From Microbacterium ginsengisoli (GTDB lineage Bacteria > Actinomycetota > Actinomycetes > Actinomycetales > Microbacteriaceae), in the NCBI RefSeq assembly GCF_000956535.1, contig NZ_JYIY01000076.1:62001-126000 (forward strand): 64,000 bases of DNA, read 5' to 3'. Position 1 is the stretch's first letter. Every line of letters begins with the position of its first letter. The notes under the pieces were generated by a model. That model was not told where the DNA came from, did no database searches, and saw nothing but the letters and a program-made list of their open reading frames with translations. Below are positions 52,186-63,552 of the stretch, piece by piece. Position numbers and translations under genes: made by a program.

Positions 52186-54312
52186 TCAGAAGCCGGGGAT
52201 GAGGCCGACGACCAGGTCGATCAGCTTGATGCCGATGAACGGGGCGATGACACCGCCGATGCCGTAGACGAGCAGGTTGCGGTTGAGGATGCGCGCGGCG
52301 CTCGCCGGCTTGTACGCCACCCCGCGCAGGGCGAGGGGCACGAGGGCGATGATGACCAGCGCGTTGAAGATGATGGCGCTGGTGACCGCCGAGGCGGGTG
52401 AGTGCAGCCCCATGATGTTCAGCGCCGCCAGGCCCGGGAACACCGTCATGAACATCGCCGGGATGATGGCGAAGTACTTGGCGACGTCGTTCGCGAGCGA
52501 GAAGGTGGTCAGTGCGCCGCGCGTGATGAGCAGCTGCTTGCCGATGCGCACGATGTCGATCAGCTTCGTCGGGTCGGAGTCGAGGTCGACCATGTTGCCG
52601 GCCTCCTTCGCCGCCGACGTGCCCGTGTTCATCGCCACGCCGACATCGGCCTGCGCGAGCGCGGGGGCGTCGTTCGTGCCGTCGCCGGTCATCGCGACGA
52701 GCCGCCCGCCCCCCTGCTCCTTCTTGATCAGCGCGAGCTTGTCCTCCGGGGTTGCCTCGGCGAGGAAGTCGTCGACCCCCGCCTCCGCGGCGATCGCCTT
52801 CGCCGTCAGCGGATTGTCGCCCGTGATCATGACGGTGCGGATGCCCATCGCCCGCAGCTCGGCGAACCGCTCCTTCAGGCCGTCCTTCACCACGTCCTTC
52901 AGGTGGATGACGCCGAGGATCGCGCCGATGCCCGCGGCGTCCAGGGTCGCGACGACGAGCGGGGTGCCGCCCGATCCGGCGATCTGGTCGGTGATGCGAG
53001 TGAGGGTCTGGCGGGTGTGGTCGGAGATCTCCACGCCCGCGCCGGTCAGCCACGCCGTGACGGCGGAGCCGGCGCCCTTGCGCACCGCGGTGCCGTCGTG
53101 GAGGTCGACGCCCGACATGCGCGTCTGCGCGGTGAACGGCACGAACACGGCGCCGGCCGGCAGCTCCGCACGGATGCCGCGGCTCGTCGCCAGCTCGACG
53201 ACCGAGGTGCCCTCGGGGGTGGGATCGGCGAGCGACGAGAGCGCCGCGGTCTGCGCGAGCACCTCGTCGCCGACGCCGGGCATGCGCACGAACTCGGACG
53301 CGCGACGGTTGCCGTACGTGATGGTGCCGGTCTTGTCGAGCAGCAGCGTCGACACGTCACCGGCAGCCTCGACCGCACGGCCCGACATCGCCAGCACGTT
53401 GCGCTGCACGAGACGATCCATGCCGGCGATGCCGATGGCGCTCAGCAGCGCGCCGATCGTCGTGGGGATGAGGCACACGAGCAGGGCGACGAGCACCGGG
53501 ATGCCCACCGGGGCGCCCACGGCGGCCGCGATCGGCTGCAGCGTCAGCACCACGATCACGAACACGATCGACAGGCTCGCCAGCAGGATCGACAGCGCGA
53601 TCTCGTTGGGCGTGCGCTGACGAGCCGCGCCCTCGACGAGCGCGATCATACGGTCGACGAAGGTCTCTCCCGGCTTTGCGGTGATGCGCACCACGATGCG
53701 GTCGCTGAGCACGCGGGTGCCGCCGGTGACCGCACTGCGGTCGCCGCCCGACTCGCGCACGACCGGTGCGGACTCGCCCGTGATCGCCGACTCGTCGACC
53801 GTCGCGATGCCGTCGACGATGTCGCCGTCGCCCGGGATGAGCTCGCCCGCGGTCACGACGACCACGTCGCCGAGCCGCAGCTCGGCCGACGCGATCTCGA
53901 CGGTCTCGGCCGCGGTGGCCGCGGCATCCGTCGCCGGATCGTAGGCGACCACCTTGCGGGCCGACGTCGTCGTGCGGGTCTTGCGCAGCGACGCGGCCTG
54001 CGCCTTGCCGCGACCCTCGGCGACCGACTCGGCCAGGTTCGCGAACACGACCGTCAGCCACAGCCAGATCGCGATGCCCCAGGTGAATCCTGCGGGAACG
54101 GCCGGTCCGTCCTGGTGCAGGAACGGCTCGGCGATCGCGATGAGCGTCGTGAGGGCGGCACCCACCCAGACCAGCAGCATGACGGGGCTGTGCCACTGGG
54201 TGGCGGGGTTGAGTTTGCGCAGGGCGCCGGGAAGTGCCTGCAGCACCTGTTCGCGGCTGAACGCGCGCGAACGGGGAGTCGCCTTCTCGGCGACCGGAGC
54301 GGTGGTGGTCAT
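52186..54312 (-). CDS. kdpB: K+-transporting P-type ATPase subunit B
   Basis: This 708-residue P-type ATPase energises K+ import. It carries the phosphorylation motif [13 protein letters not shown] in the actuator region ([20 protein letters not shown]), the TGDN-type hinge [14 protein letters not shown] and [12 protein letters not shown]. Seven helices are expected. The ATG at 54312 is the one that follows the kdpA stop closely, with GTCCTGATC upstream rather than a strong ribosome site, so coupling to kdpA is likely. Confidence 0.96.
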   Translation of the reverse strand: MTTTAPVAEKATPRSRAFSREQVLQALPGALRKLNPATQWHSPVMLLVWVGAALTTLIAIAEPFLHQDGPAVPAGFTWGIAIWLWLTVVFANLAESVAEGRGKAQAASLRKTRTTTSARKVVAYDPATDAAATAAETVEIASAELRLGDVVVVTAGELIPGDGDIVDGIATVDESAITGESAPVVRESGGDRSAVTGGTRVLSDRIVVRITAKPGETFVDRMIALVEGAARQRTPNEIALSILLASLSIVFVIVVLTLQPIAAAVGAPVGIPVLVALLVCLIPTTIGALLSAIGIAGMDRLVQRNVLAMSGRAVEAAGDVSTLLLDKTGTITYGNRRASEFVRMPGVGDEVLAQTAALSSLADPTPEGTSVVELATSRGIRAELPAGAVFVPFTAQTRMSGVDLHDGTAVRKGAGSAVTAWLTGAGVEISDHTRQTLTRITDQIAGSGGTPLVVATLDAAGIGAILGVIHLKDVVKDGLKERFAELRAMGIRTVMITGDNPLTAKAIAAEAGVDDFLAEATPEDKLALIKKEQGGGRLVAMTGDGTNDAPALAQADVGVAMNTGTSAAKEAGNMVDLDSDPTKLIDIVRIGKQLLITRGALTTFSLANDVAKYFAIIPAMFMTVFPGLAALNIMGLHSPASAVTSAIIFNALVIIALVPLALRGVAYKPASAARILNRNLLVYGIGGVIAPFIGIKLIDLVVGLIPGF

Positions 54313-54314
54313 GA

Positions 54315-55997
54315 TCAGGACAGTCCTTCTGCCAGGGGCCCGAGCGCGAGCACGGGGAAGTAGGTGAGAGCGGTGAAGATGATCGACACGCCGATCAGCA
54401 GGCCCACGAACTGGGGGCGGTGCGTCGGCAGCGTGCCGGCCGTCGTCGGGAGCGTGCCCTGGGCGGCGAGGGATCCGGCGAGGGCGAGCACGAGCACGAT
54501 CGGCACGAACCGGCCGAGCAGCATTGCGACCGCGAGGGCAGCGTCCAGCCATCCGGTGTTCGCGGTCAGTCCGGCGAACGCGGAGCCGTTGTTGTTCGCG
54601 GCCGAGGTGAACGCGTAGAGCACCTCGCTGAAGCCGTGCACGCCGGGGTTCAGCATCGACACGTTCTCGATCTCGTCGCGGATCGGCGGGATCGCGAAGC
54701 TCGCGCCCACGCCCAGCAGCACGAGGGTCGGGGTGGCGAGCAGGTAGAGGCTCGCGAGCTTGATCTCGCGGGGGCCGATCTTCTTGCCGAGGTACTCGGG
54801 TGTGCGCCCGATGAGCAGACCGCCCACGAAGACGGCGATGATCGCGAGGATGAGCATGCCGTAGAGACCCGAGCCGGTGCCGCCGGGGGCGACCTCGCCG
54901 AGCATCATGTTGACCATCGGGATCATGCCGCCGAGTGGCGTGAACGAGTCGTGCATCGAGTTGACCGCGCCCGTCGAGGTGAGGGTGGTGGTCGAGGAGA
55001 ACAGGGCCGATCCGAGGATGCCGAACCGCTGCTCCTTGCCCTCCATCGCCCCGCCCGCGGCCTGTGCCGCCGCGCCGAGGCCCGACGCCTCCAGCCAGCT
55101 CACCGCGACGATCGACGCGAGGAACAGGGTGCCCATGACCGAGACGATCGCGTAGCCCTGGCGGTTGTCGCCGACCATGCGACCGAACGTGCGCGGCAGC
55201 GCGAACGGGATCGCGAGCATCAGCACCATCTCGAGGAGGTTGGTCCACGGCGTGGGATTCTCGAACGGGTGGGCGGAGTTCGCGTTGAAGAACCCGCCGC
55301 CGTTCGTGCCGAGCTCCTTGATGGCCTCCTGCGAGGCGACGGTGCCGCCCGGGATCGACTGCGTCTGCCCGGTGACGGTGGTGACATCGGTCCACGACGA
55401 CACGTTCTGGACGACGCCCGCGACGATCAGCGCGACCGCGGCGATGATCGAGACCGGCAGCAGCAGCCGCCAGATGACGCGCACGATGTCGACCCAGAAG
55501 TTGCCGATCGTGGTGGCCCGGCGGCGCGCGAACCCGCGCACCAGGGCCACGGCGATCGCGATGCCGACCGCGGCCGACACGAAGTTCTGCACCGCGAGGC
55601 CGGCGAACTGCACCGTGTAGCCCATCGTCTGCTCGGGCGAGTACGACTGCCAGTTGGTGTTGGTGACGAACGAGATCGCGGTGTTGAAGGCGAGACCCTC
55701 GGGAACCGCGGGAAGCCCCAGCGAGTACGGCAGCCACTGCTGCAGCCGCTCCAGGGCGTACACGAAGATCACGCCGACGAACGAGAACAGCAGCACCCCG
55801 CGCAGGTAGGCCTGCCAGGTCTGCTCGGATGCCGCATCCACCCCGATGACGCGGTAGATGCCGCGTTCCACGACGAGGTTCTTGCGGGCGGTGAAGATCC
55901 ACGCCATGTAGTCGCCGAGGGGGCGGTACAGCACGACGAGGACGAGGATGAGGGTCGCGGCCTGTGCGATGCCGGCCCAGATGGTCGCGGCATCCAT
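54315..55997 (-). CDS. kdpA: K+-transporting ATPase subunit A (channel-like)
   Basis: This 560-residue membrane subunit contains the four P-loop-like selectivity-filter regions of KdpA, such as [41 protein letters not shown] and [15 protein letters not shown]. The length and motif order are standard. It overlaps kdpF by ATGA and is followed by kdpB after 2 bases. One of the most certain calls in the window. Confidence 0.96.
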   Translation of the reverse strand: MDAATIWAGIAQAATLILVLVVLYRPLGDYMAWIFTARKNLVVERGIYRVIGVDAASEQTWQAYLRGVLLFSFVGVIFVYALERLQQWLPYSLGLPAVPEGLAFNTAISFVTNTNWQSYSPEQTMGYTVQFAGLAVQNFVSAAVGIAIAVALVRGFARRRATTIGNFWVDIVRVIWRLLLPVSIIAAVALIVAGVVQNVSSWTDVTTVTGQTQSIPGGTVASQEAIKELGTNGGGFFNANSAHPFENPTPWTNLLEMVLMLAIPFALPRTFGRMVGDNRQGYAIVSVMGTLFLASIVAVSWLEASGLGAAAQAAGGAMEGKEQRFGILGSALFSSTTTLTSTGAVNSMHDSFTPLGGMIPMVNMMLGEVAPGGTGSGLYGMLILAIIAVFVGGLLIGRTPEYLGKKIGPREIKLASLYLLATPTLVLLGVGASFAIPPIRDEIENVSMLNPGVHGFSEVLYAFTSAANNNGSAFAGLTANTGWLDAALAVAMLLGRFVPIVLVLALAGSLAAQGTLPTTAGTLPTHRPQFVGLLIGVSIIFTALTYFPVLALGPLAEGLS

Positions 55998-56086
55998 CAG
56001 AACTTCTCGGGGGCGACGAGGGCGACGACGAGGTAGGCGATCGCGGCGAGGGCGAGCACGGCCGCGACGATCGAGAAGACGATCAC
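55997..56086 (-). CDS. kdpF: K+-transporting ATPase small subunit F
   Basis: This 29-residue single-helix peptide ([20 protein letters not shown] and ALVAPEKF) stabilises the Kdp complex. The C-terminal PEKF is the KdpF hallmark. It starts at GTG 56086 behind GGAG, overlaps the preceding 27-residue ORF by GTGA, and overlaps kdpA by ATGA. Confidence 0.92.
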   Translation of the reverse strand: MIVFSIVAAVLALAAIAYLVVALVAPEKF

Positions 56087-56166
56087 AGCTTCTCCACCCC
56101 CTTGGCGACGAGGGCGACGATCGCGAAGAGCGCGACGATGCCGAGGATGCAGATGAGATCGAGCAC
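56083..56166 (-). CDS. 27-residue membrane microprotein at the head of the kdp operon
   Basis: This ORF starts at GTG 56166 with GGAG six bases upstream and has one helix, [18 protein letters not shown], ending GVEKL. Its stop overlaps the kdpF start by GTGA, so it is coupled to kdpF. It is not KdpF (no PEKF ending) and not a shadow of another gene. It is a candidate extra small subunit or regulator of the Kdp pump. Confidence 0.7.
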   Translation of the reverse strand: MLDLICILGIVALFAIVALVAKGVEKL

Positions 56167-56263
56167 GAGGACTCCAGAGGTGCGGATCCGCGAGGACGCG
56201 GGTGCCCGGTGGGGGCACGACACCCGATCGAACACCGCCCGGAGCACCCCGGACGGCGTCCTT

Positions 56264-56304
56264 ACGGAATCCATACGGCGCCCGCACGGGCACTCACGGA
56301 ATCC
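56264..56304 (-). promoter_or_regulatory. Direct-repeat regulatory site upstream of kdp
   Basis: ACGGAATCC occurs at 56264-56272 and again at 56296-56304, 32 bases apart, about three turns of the helix. They lie about 100-140 bases upstream of the first kdp ORF, in the position expected for a response-regulator site. KdpE is the natural candidate, but this is inference. Confidence 0.5.
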
Positions 56305-56352
56305 GTGCGCACGCGGCCCCACGTCCGCTGCGGCGGGCCCGACGCCCGGATC

Positions 56353-58082
<1,730 letters not shown>

Positions 58083-58114
58083 CGCCGCGTGAGGACGGCG
58101 GGCGCGGCGGCGTC

Positions 58115-60226
58115 TCAGTCGCGACCGCGGGCGCCGGGCAGCGACCCGACCGTCGGCTCGGTGCCGCGACCCGCGCGCTGCTGGCCCGGGAGCGGGCGGG
58201 AGCGACGACCGTAGATGAGTTCCGACGAGTCGAGCATCCACGGCACGAGGGTGATCGAGACGCCGTGCACGAGCATGAGCTGCTGCGCGATGCGCCGCGA
58301 GCGCCGGTTGTGCAGGAAGTTCTCCCACCAGTGACCGACGATGTACTGCGGCAGATAGACGGTGACGACGGCGGGGCCGTACTTCTCGCGGTACTTCTCG
58401 ATGTAGCCGACGATCGGTGCGACGTAGGCGCGATAGGGCGAGTCGAGGATGACCAGGGGCACCGGCATCCGGTGGTCGACCCATTCCTTCTGGATGTCGT
58501 CGCCGCTCTCCTTGGTGAGCGCGACGTGCAGCGCGATCGTCTTGTCGTGGCGTGCGGCGAGCGCGTAGTCGAGAGCCTTCGCGACCGGCTTCTGGAGCTT
58601 GCCGACCAGCACGATCGCCACGTCACCCGCGGAGCCGAAGTGCACATGGTCGTCGAAGCGGATCTCGTGCTCGACATCGCGGTAGTACCGGTTCACGCCG
58701 ATCATCAGCAGCGACAGGATCGGGATGGCGAGGAACACGAGCCAGGCGCCGTGCACGAACTTGGTGATCGTCACGACGATGAACACGACCGCCGTGAAGC
58801 CGGCGCCCGTCGCGTTGATGACCAGGCCGTTCCAGATCTCGCGGTGCGTGAAGCTCGCGGACTTCTGCGCCCGTGCTTCGGGCGTGAGGGACTTCAGCTT
58901 CTTCAACTCGCGCCGCCAGTGCACGACCATGCCGGCCTGTCCGAGCGAGAAGGACACGAAGACGCCGATGATGTACAGCTGGATCAGTGTCGTGAGGTTC
59001 GCTTGGGTGACGGCGAGCACGATGATCGCGGCCAGGCCCAGCGCGACCATGCCGTTCGAGAAGACGAGACGGTCGCCGCGGGTGTTGAGGGCCTTGGGTG
59101 CGTAGCCGTCGCGGGCGAGGGTCGCGCCCAGCAGCGGGAAGCCGTTGAAGGCGGTGTTCGCCGCGAGCAGCAGCACCGCCGCGGTCGCCGCCTGCACGAC
59201 GAAGAACAGGATCGAGTTGTTGCCGAAGGTGGCCGCGGCGACCTGTGCCATGAGGCTCGGCTGGGGCTGGTTGACGCAGTCGAAGCCCACGAGTGCACAC
59301 GGGTCCTCCGAATAGCGCACTCCCGCGACCAGGGCGAGCATCGTGAGGCCGGCGAACAGGATGATCGCGATGAGGCCCATCGCGGTCAGCGTGCGCTGCG
59401 CGTTCTTCACCTTCGGGCGGCGGAAGGCGGGCACGCCGTTCGACACCGCCTCGACGCCGGTGAGCGCCGAGCAGCCGCTGGAGAACGCGCGCAGGATGAG
59501 CAGGATGATGCCCGCCTGCGTGATGTCCTCGGCCTTGACCGCGAAGCCGGCGCTCGAGGCGATGGGGGTGTCGCCGACGGCCCAGCGCGCAAGACCCACC
59601 ACGATCATCAGCGCGATCGAGCCGATGAAGATGTAGGTCGGCAGAGCGAAGGCGCGGGATGCCTCGCGCACGCCGCGGAGGTTGACGAGCACGAGCAACA
59701 CGACGAAGCCGATCGAGAGCTCGACGCGCCACGTGTTGAGCACCGGCAGCGCGGAGATGATGTTGTCGACGCCGGAGGCGACCGACACCGCGACCGTCAG
59801 GATGTAGTCGACGAGCAGGGCCGAGGCGACCACGACGCCCGACTTCTCACCGAGGTTCACGCGGGCGACCTCGTAGTCGCCGCCGCCCGACGGGTAGGCC
59901 TTGATGAGCTGCCGGTACGACAGCACCACGACGATCAGCAGCACGACCACGGCGGTCGCGATCCAGGGGCTGAACGCGAGGAACGCGGTACCGCCGATCA
60001 GCAGGATCATGAGTAGTTCCTGCGGGGCGTACGCGACCGACGACAGCGCGTCCGACGCGAAGATCGGAAGGGCCATGCGCTTGCGCAGCAGATGGTCCTC
60101 GGCGTCGGTGGAGGCCAGCGGATCACCGATGAGGATGCGCTTGGCGATGGGTGTGTCCGGGACCGGGTCAGCCGCCGTGGCGTCCGTGCCGTGTTCGGAA
60201 CCGTCGTTTGTCACGACGCGCGACAT
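58115..60226 (-). CDS. KimA-like APC-superfamily transporter
   Basis: This 703-residue protein has twelve membrane helices in the first 500 residues, beginning KRMALPIFASDALSSVAYAP and YPSGGGDYEVARVNLGE, then a cytoplasmic C-terminal domain with GDVAIVLVGKLQKPVAKALD and LPQYIVGHWWENFLHNRRS. Both parts match KimA (YdaO), a K+/H+ symporter of Bacillus, and its actinobacterial homologues, which are often annotated only as amino-acid permeases. A K+ role is inferred. The c-di-AMP riboswitch that controls many homologues is not seen in the upstream 120 bases. Confidence 0.78.
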   Translation of the reverse strand: MSRVVTNDGSEHGTDATAADPVPDTPIAKRILIGDPLASTDAEDHLLRKRMALPIFASDALSSVAYAPQELLMILLIGGTAFLAFSPWIATAVVVLLIVVVLSYRQLIKAYPSGGGDYEVARVNLGEKSGVVVASALLVDYILTVAVSVASGVDNIISALPVLNTWRVELSIGFVVLLVLVNLRGVREASRAFALPTYIFIGSIALMIVVGLARWAVGDTPIASSAGFAVKAEDITQAGIILLILRAFSSGCSALTGVEAVSNGVPAFRRPKVKNAQRTLTAMGLIAIILFAGLTMLALVAGVRYSEDPCALVGFDCVNQPQPSLMAQVAAATFGNNSILFFVVQAATAAVLLLAANTAFNGFPLLGATLARDGYAPKALNTRGDRLVFSNGMVALGLAAIIVLAVTQANLTTLIQLYIIGVFVSFSLGQAGMVVHWRRELKKLKSLTPEARAQKSASFTHREIWNGLVINATGAGFTAVVFIVVTITKFVHGAWLVFLAIPILSLLMIGVNRYYRDVEHEIRFDDHVHFGSAGDVAIVLVGKLQKPVAKALDYALAARHDKTIALHVALTKESGDDIQKEWVDHRMPVPLVILDSPYRAYVAPIVGYIEKYREKYGPAVVTVYLPQYIVGHWWENFLHNRRSRRIAQQLMLVHGVSITLVPWMLDSSELIYGRRSRPLPGQQRAGRGTEPTVGSLPGARGRD

Positions 60227-60285
60227 TACGCGCTTGCCGACGGCGCCGCAACGCGGATTCCTGAGGGTTCACCCGATCGTTGTGA

Positions 60286-60319
60286 GGGATGCCGTCCGCA
60301 GGTGCGGATGCGGCATCCC
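60286..60319 (-). terminator. Terminator after the DUF1801 gene
   Basis: GGGATGCCG and CGGCATCCC (outer arms) plus TCCGCA and TGCGGA (inner arms) form a bulged hairpin in the 118 bases between the DUF1801 gene and the KimA-like gene. It uses the half-sites of the recurring palindrome. Confidence 0.65.
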
Positions 60320-60344
60320 CGACGCGATATCGAGAGCGGATGCC

Positions 60345-60788
60345 TCAGCTCACCGCGCGGCGCACGAGCTCGGCGATCTGGGCGGCGACGGCGTCGTCGA
60401 TGGCCGTGATCGCGAACTCCTTCGCCCAGAACGTGCCCTCGTCGAGGTGGGCCGTCGCCTGGAATCCGAGGGTCGCGTAGTGGTCCTTGAACTTCGCGGC
60501 GTCCTTGAAGAACAGCACCGACTTGCCCTCGGCGTTCGCGTACGACGGCATGCCGTACCAGAGCTTCGGCGCGAGCTGCGGGGCGACGGTCGTCACGATC
60601 TCGTGCACCTTCTCGGCGAGCGGCCGATCGAAGTCGGAGAAGGTCGCGATCTTGTCGATGACGTCCTGCAGCTCGGCGGCGGCCTTGTCCGCGTCCTTGG
60701 CGCGCTTGGCGGCGGTGCGCTTCTCGGCTGCCGCCTCTTTCATGGCGGCGCGCTCCTCGGCGCTGAACGTCTCGTCGCTCGGGGTCAT
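60345..60788 (-). CDS. DUF1801-domain (iron-chaperone-like fold) protein
   Basis: This 147-residue protein has a charged, Ala/Lys-rich helical N-terminus and a DUF1801 (YdhG-type) domain with PKLWYGMPSYANAEGKSVLFFK and an ATLGFQATAHLDEGTFWAKEF segment. The fold is related to frataxin-like iron chaperones, but no function is established for this type. The ATG at 60788 follows GGAGGAG; a longer frame upstream lacks a ribosome site. Confidence 0.85.
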   Translation of the reverse strand: MTPSDETFSAEERAAMKEAAAEKRTAAKRAKDADKAAAELQDVIDKIATFSDFDRPLAEKVHEIVTTVAPQLAPKLWYGMPSYANAEGKSVLFFKDAAKFKDHYATLGFQATAHLDEGTFWAKEFAITAIDDAVAAQIAELVRRAVS

Positions 60789-60917
60789 GGCGTCTCCTCC
60801 ACTCGGGCCGCACGCGGCGGCATCGAGCACACGGTACCCCGCGCGATTCTGTGCGTGCTTCTCCGATCGTGCTCGACGGGGCGCCGAACGGTCAGCCGCG
60901 CGCACGGTCTCGCGCGC

Positions 60918-62135
60918 TCAGCCGAGCCAGGCGCGGGCGGCGACGACGAGCGCGTCGACGCCCCGCTCGATCGTCGGGTGCATGACCGGCGCATAGAACG
61001 GCGAGTGGTTCGCCGGGATGTCGCGACCGAGCGTGCCGGCCGCGACCGCGGCGGCGTACGCCTCGGGGTCGACGCCGCCCCAGAACCAGTAGACGAGGGG
61101 AACCCCCGCGTCGCGCGCGAACCACGAGACATCCTCGCTGCCGGTGAACAGCCCGGGGTCGACGACGTCGTGCTCGCCGAACGCCGCGCGGAACGCGCCC
61201 ATGACGCGCTCGGTCGCCGCCTCGTCGTTGATGGTGGGCGGCAGGGTGAAGACGCCGTCGAACGTGGGCGGAACCTCGACCCCGGATGCCGCGGCCTCGG
61301 CGTTCACGATGCGGTGCACCTGGCTGAGCAGTCGCTCGCGCTGGTCGTCGGTCGTGTAGCGCAGGCTCAGCTCGAGGGTCGCCTCGGCGGGGATGATGTT
61401 GTGCTTCAGGCCGGCGTGGATGGAGCCGACGGTCACGACCGCGATGTCCTGCGCACTCGTCTCGCGGGCGACGATCGTCTGCAGCCGCATCACCGTCGCC
61501 GCCGCGAGCACGACCGGGTCGATCGTCTCGTGCGGGCGCGAGCCGTGGCCGCCGCGCCCGTGGAGCGTGACGGTGAGGCCCTCGGCGGCGGCCATCTGCG
61601 TGCCCGGCCGGGCACCCAGACGGCCCGCGGGGAGGGTGCTCGTCACGTGCTGGCCGAGCACCACCTCGGGCCGCGGGAACCGGTCGAGCAGGCCGTCGTC
61701 GAGCATCGCCCGAGCGCCCGCGCCGAACTCCTCCGCCGGCTGGAACAGCGCCACGATCGTGCCCGCCCAGCCGCCCCGCTCGGTCCACAGGCGCTCGAGC
61801 GCGCCGAGCAGCGCGGTGATGTGCATGTCGTGCCCGCACGCGTGCATGACGGGCACATCGACGCCCGCCGGGTCGACGCCGCGCGCGGTGCTCGCGTAGT
61901 CGAGGCCGGTCTGCTCGGGCACCGGGAGCCCGTCGGTGTCGGCGCGCAGCCAGATGACCGGGCCGTCGCCGTTCTCGAGCGTCGCGACGACGCCTGTGCG
62001 ACCGACGCCCGTCTCGTGCGGGATGCCGAGCGCGGTCAGGTGCTCGGAGATCACCCCGGCCGTGCGGTGCTCCTGGAAGGAGAGCTCGGGGTGGCGGTGC
62101 AGGTCGACATAGATCGCGTCGAGGTCGAGAGGCAT
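60918..62135 (-). CDS. M20-family amidohydrolase (hippurate hydrolase-like)
   Basis: This 405-residue metalloenzyme removes acyl groups from N-acyl amino acids or related amides. It has DLHRHPELSFQEHRT, LRADTDGLPVPEQTGL, the metal ligands in HACGHDMHITALLGAL and FQPAEEFGAGARAML, and HGRGGHGSRPHETIDP of the dimerisation lid. It ends before DUF1801. TAGGGT lies six bases before the ATG at 62135, a leaderless arrangement. The substrate is unknown. Confidence 0.9.
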   Translation of the reverse strand: MPLDLDAIYVDLHRHPELSFQEHRTAGVISEHLTALGIPHETGVGRTGVVATLENGDGPVIWLRADTDGLPVPEQTGLDYASTARGVDPAGVDVPVMHACGHDMHITALLGALERLWTERGGWAGTIVALFQPAEEFGAGARAMLDDGLLDRFPRPEVVLGQHVTSTLPAGRLGARPGTQMAAAEGLTVTLHGRGGHGSRPHETIDPVVLAAATVMRLQTIVARETSAQDIAVVTVGSIHAGLKHNIIPAEATLELSLRYTTDDQRERLLSQVHRIVNAEAAASGVEVPPTFDGVFTLPPTINDEAATERVMGAFRAAFGEHDVVDPGLFTGSEDVSWFARDAGVPLVYWFWGGVDPEAYAAAVAAGTLGRDIPANHSPFYAPVMHPTIERGVDALVVAARAWLG

Positions 62136-62141
62136 GCCCCG

Positions 62142-62147
62142 ACCCTA
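62142..62147 (-). promoter_or_regulatory. -10 element of a leaderless promoter (M20 gene)
   Basis: TAGGGT, CGGGGC, then ATG at 62135. It lies in the 34-base gap after the saccharopine dehydrogenase-like gene. Confidence 0.45.
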
Positions 62148-62169
62148 CGCGAGCGTCGCCCGGCGCGGC

Positions 62170-63399
62170 TCAGTCGATCGGCTTCTCCTCGATGCCCCAC
62201 GGCGATCCGTAGCCGGCCGGGGCGGCGGCGGCGAGCAGGTCGAGGAACGGGGTCGCCGAGAACGCCTCGGGGCCGAGTACGCCCGTGCCCGACCACACAC
62301 CGGTGGCGAGCAGTTCGAGGGCGACGACGGGGTTGATGGCTGTCTGCCAGACCACGGCCTGCGAGCCGTACTCGCGCATCGTCTCCTCGTTGTCGGCCAC
62401 GTGATAGAGGTACGTCGACCGGGGCTTGCCGTCCTTGCCGGTGCCGCGCACCCAGACGCCGGCGCAGGTCTTGCCGCTCATCTTGTCGCCGAGGGTGGCC
62501 GGGTCGGGCAGGCATGCGGCCACGACGTCACGGGGCGAGACATCCACGCCCTTCACGGTCACCTTGTCGGTCTTGTCGAGCCCGAGCTTGTGCAGGGTCT
62601 TGAGCACGCCGATGAACTCGTCGCCGAGACCGTACTTGAAGGTGACGCGCTTCGCCTTCGTCCAGCGGGGCATGAGCAGCACCTCCTCGTGCTCGACGTT
62701 CACGCACTCGACCGGGCCGATGCCGTCGGGGAAATCGAACACCTCGGGCTCGGAGAACGGCGGCGTCGTGAACCAGCCGGTGCCCTCTTCGTAGATGACC
62801 GGCGGGTTCAGGCACTCCTCGATGGTCGTCCAGATGGAGAAGGACGGGGCGAAGTCGTACCCGGCGACGACGAGGTTCGCGCCGTCGCGTACGCCGAGCT
62901 CGTCGATCTCGTCGAACAGCTCGTCTTCGGCGTAGCGGGCGAAGACGTCCGACAGGCCCGGCTCGACGCCGATGCCGACGAGCGCCAGGCGCCCGGCGGC
63001 CTCCCACTCGGCGGCCTTCGCGAACTGCTCGTCGCCGAGCTTGACACCGGGCAGAGCGTGCGGCTGGTCGGGATGCGGGTGCGACAGGCTCATCGCCATG
63101 TCGAGGTAGGTGGCGCCGGCTGCGAACGCCCCGTCGAAGATCGGCATCACGAACCGCGGGTCGACGGCGTTGAGCACGTGGGTGATGTCGTGCGCGCGGA
63201 TGAGGTCGGCGACCGAGTCCGCGTTCGAGGCGTCGACCTGTGCGGCGATCACTCGAGGGTCGCCGACGGCGTCGACGAGGGCCTGCGGACGCGCCGGGTC
63301 GTAGTCGGCGACGACCAATGCCTCGAAGAAGTCGCGACGTACGGCGATACGCACCGCCGCCGATCCGACCCCGCCCGCGCCGATGATGAGGATGCGCAT
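62170..63399 (-). CDS. Saccharopine dehydrogenase-like protein
   Basis: This 409-residue protein begins with MRILIIGAGGVGSAAVRIAV, an NAD(P)-binding Rossmann motif, and contains THVLNAVDPRFVMPIFDGAF and GVEPGLSDVFARYA, typical of the saccharopine dehydrogenase C-terminal-type family, which includes carboxynorspermidine synthase-like and lysine-metabolism enzymes. The ATG at 63399 follows GGGAG. Which reaction it runs cannot be told; no lysine gene is nearby. It is followed by the M20 amidohydrolase after 34 bases. Confidence 0.87.
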   Translation of the reverse strand: MRILIIGAGGVGSAAVRIAVRRDFFEALVVADYDPARPQALVDAVGDPRVIAAQVDASNADSVADLIRAHDITHVLNAVDPRFVMPIFDGAFAAGATYLDMAMSLSHPHPDQPHALPGVKLGDEQFAKAAEWEAAGRLALVGIGVEPGLSDVFARYAEDELFDEIDELGVRDGANLVVAGYDFAPSFSIWTTIEECLNPPVIYEEGTGWFTTPPFSEPEVFDFPDGIGPVECVNVEHEEVLLMPRWTKAKRVTFKYGLGDEFIGVLKTLHKLGLDKTDKVTVKGVDVSPRDVVAACLPDPATLGDKMSGKTCAGVWVRGTGKDGKPRSTYLYHVADNEETMREYGSQAVVWQTAINPVVALELLATGVWSGTGVLGPEAFSATPFLDLLAAAAPAGYGSPWGIEEKPID

Positions 63400-63552
63400 G
63401 AGAACTCCCGCTCGTGGATGGCTTTCGGCGAGGTTAGGTCGCCGGCGCCTCCGGGCAGATCGCCGTCGCGGCGAACATGCCTGTGCCCGAGCCGCCGCCG
63501 CGGCGAGTGCGTCCGCGCGTCATGCCGCTGCGCGACGCGCGGACACGGCGAG

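Noticed and set aside
60227-60344. c-di-AMP riboswitch upstream of the KimA-like gene
   Set aside because: Only about 118 bases are available before the next gene and the conserved core is not present; the visible hairpin fits a terminator of the DUF1801 gene.
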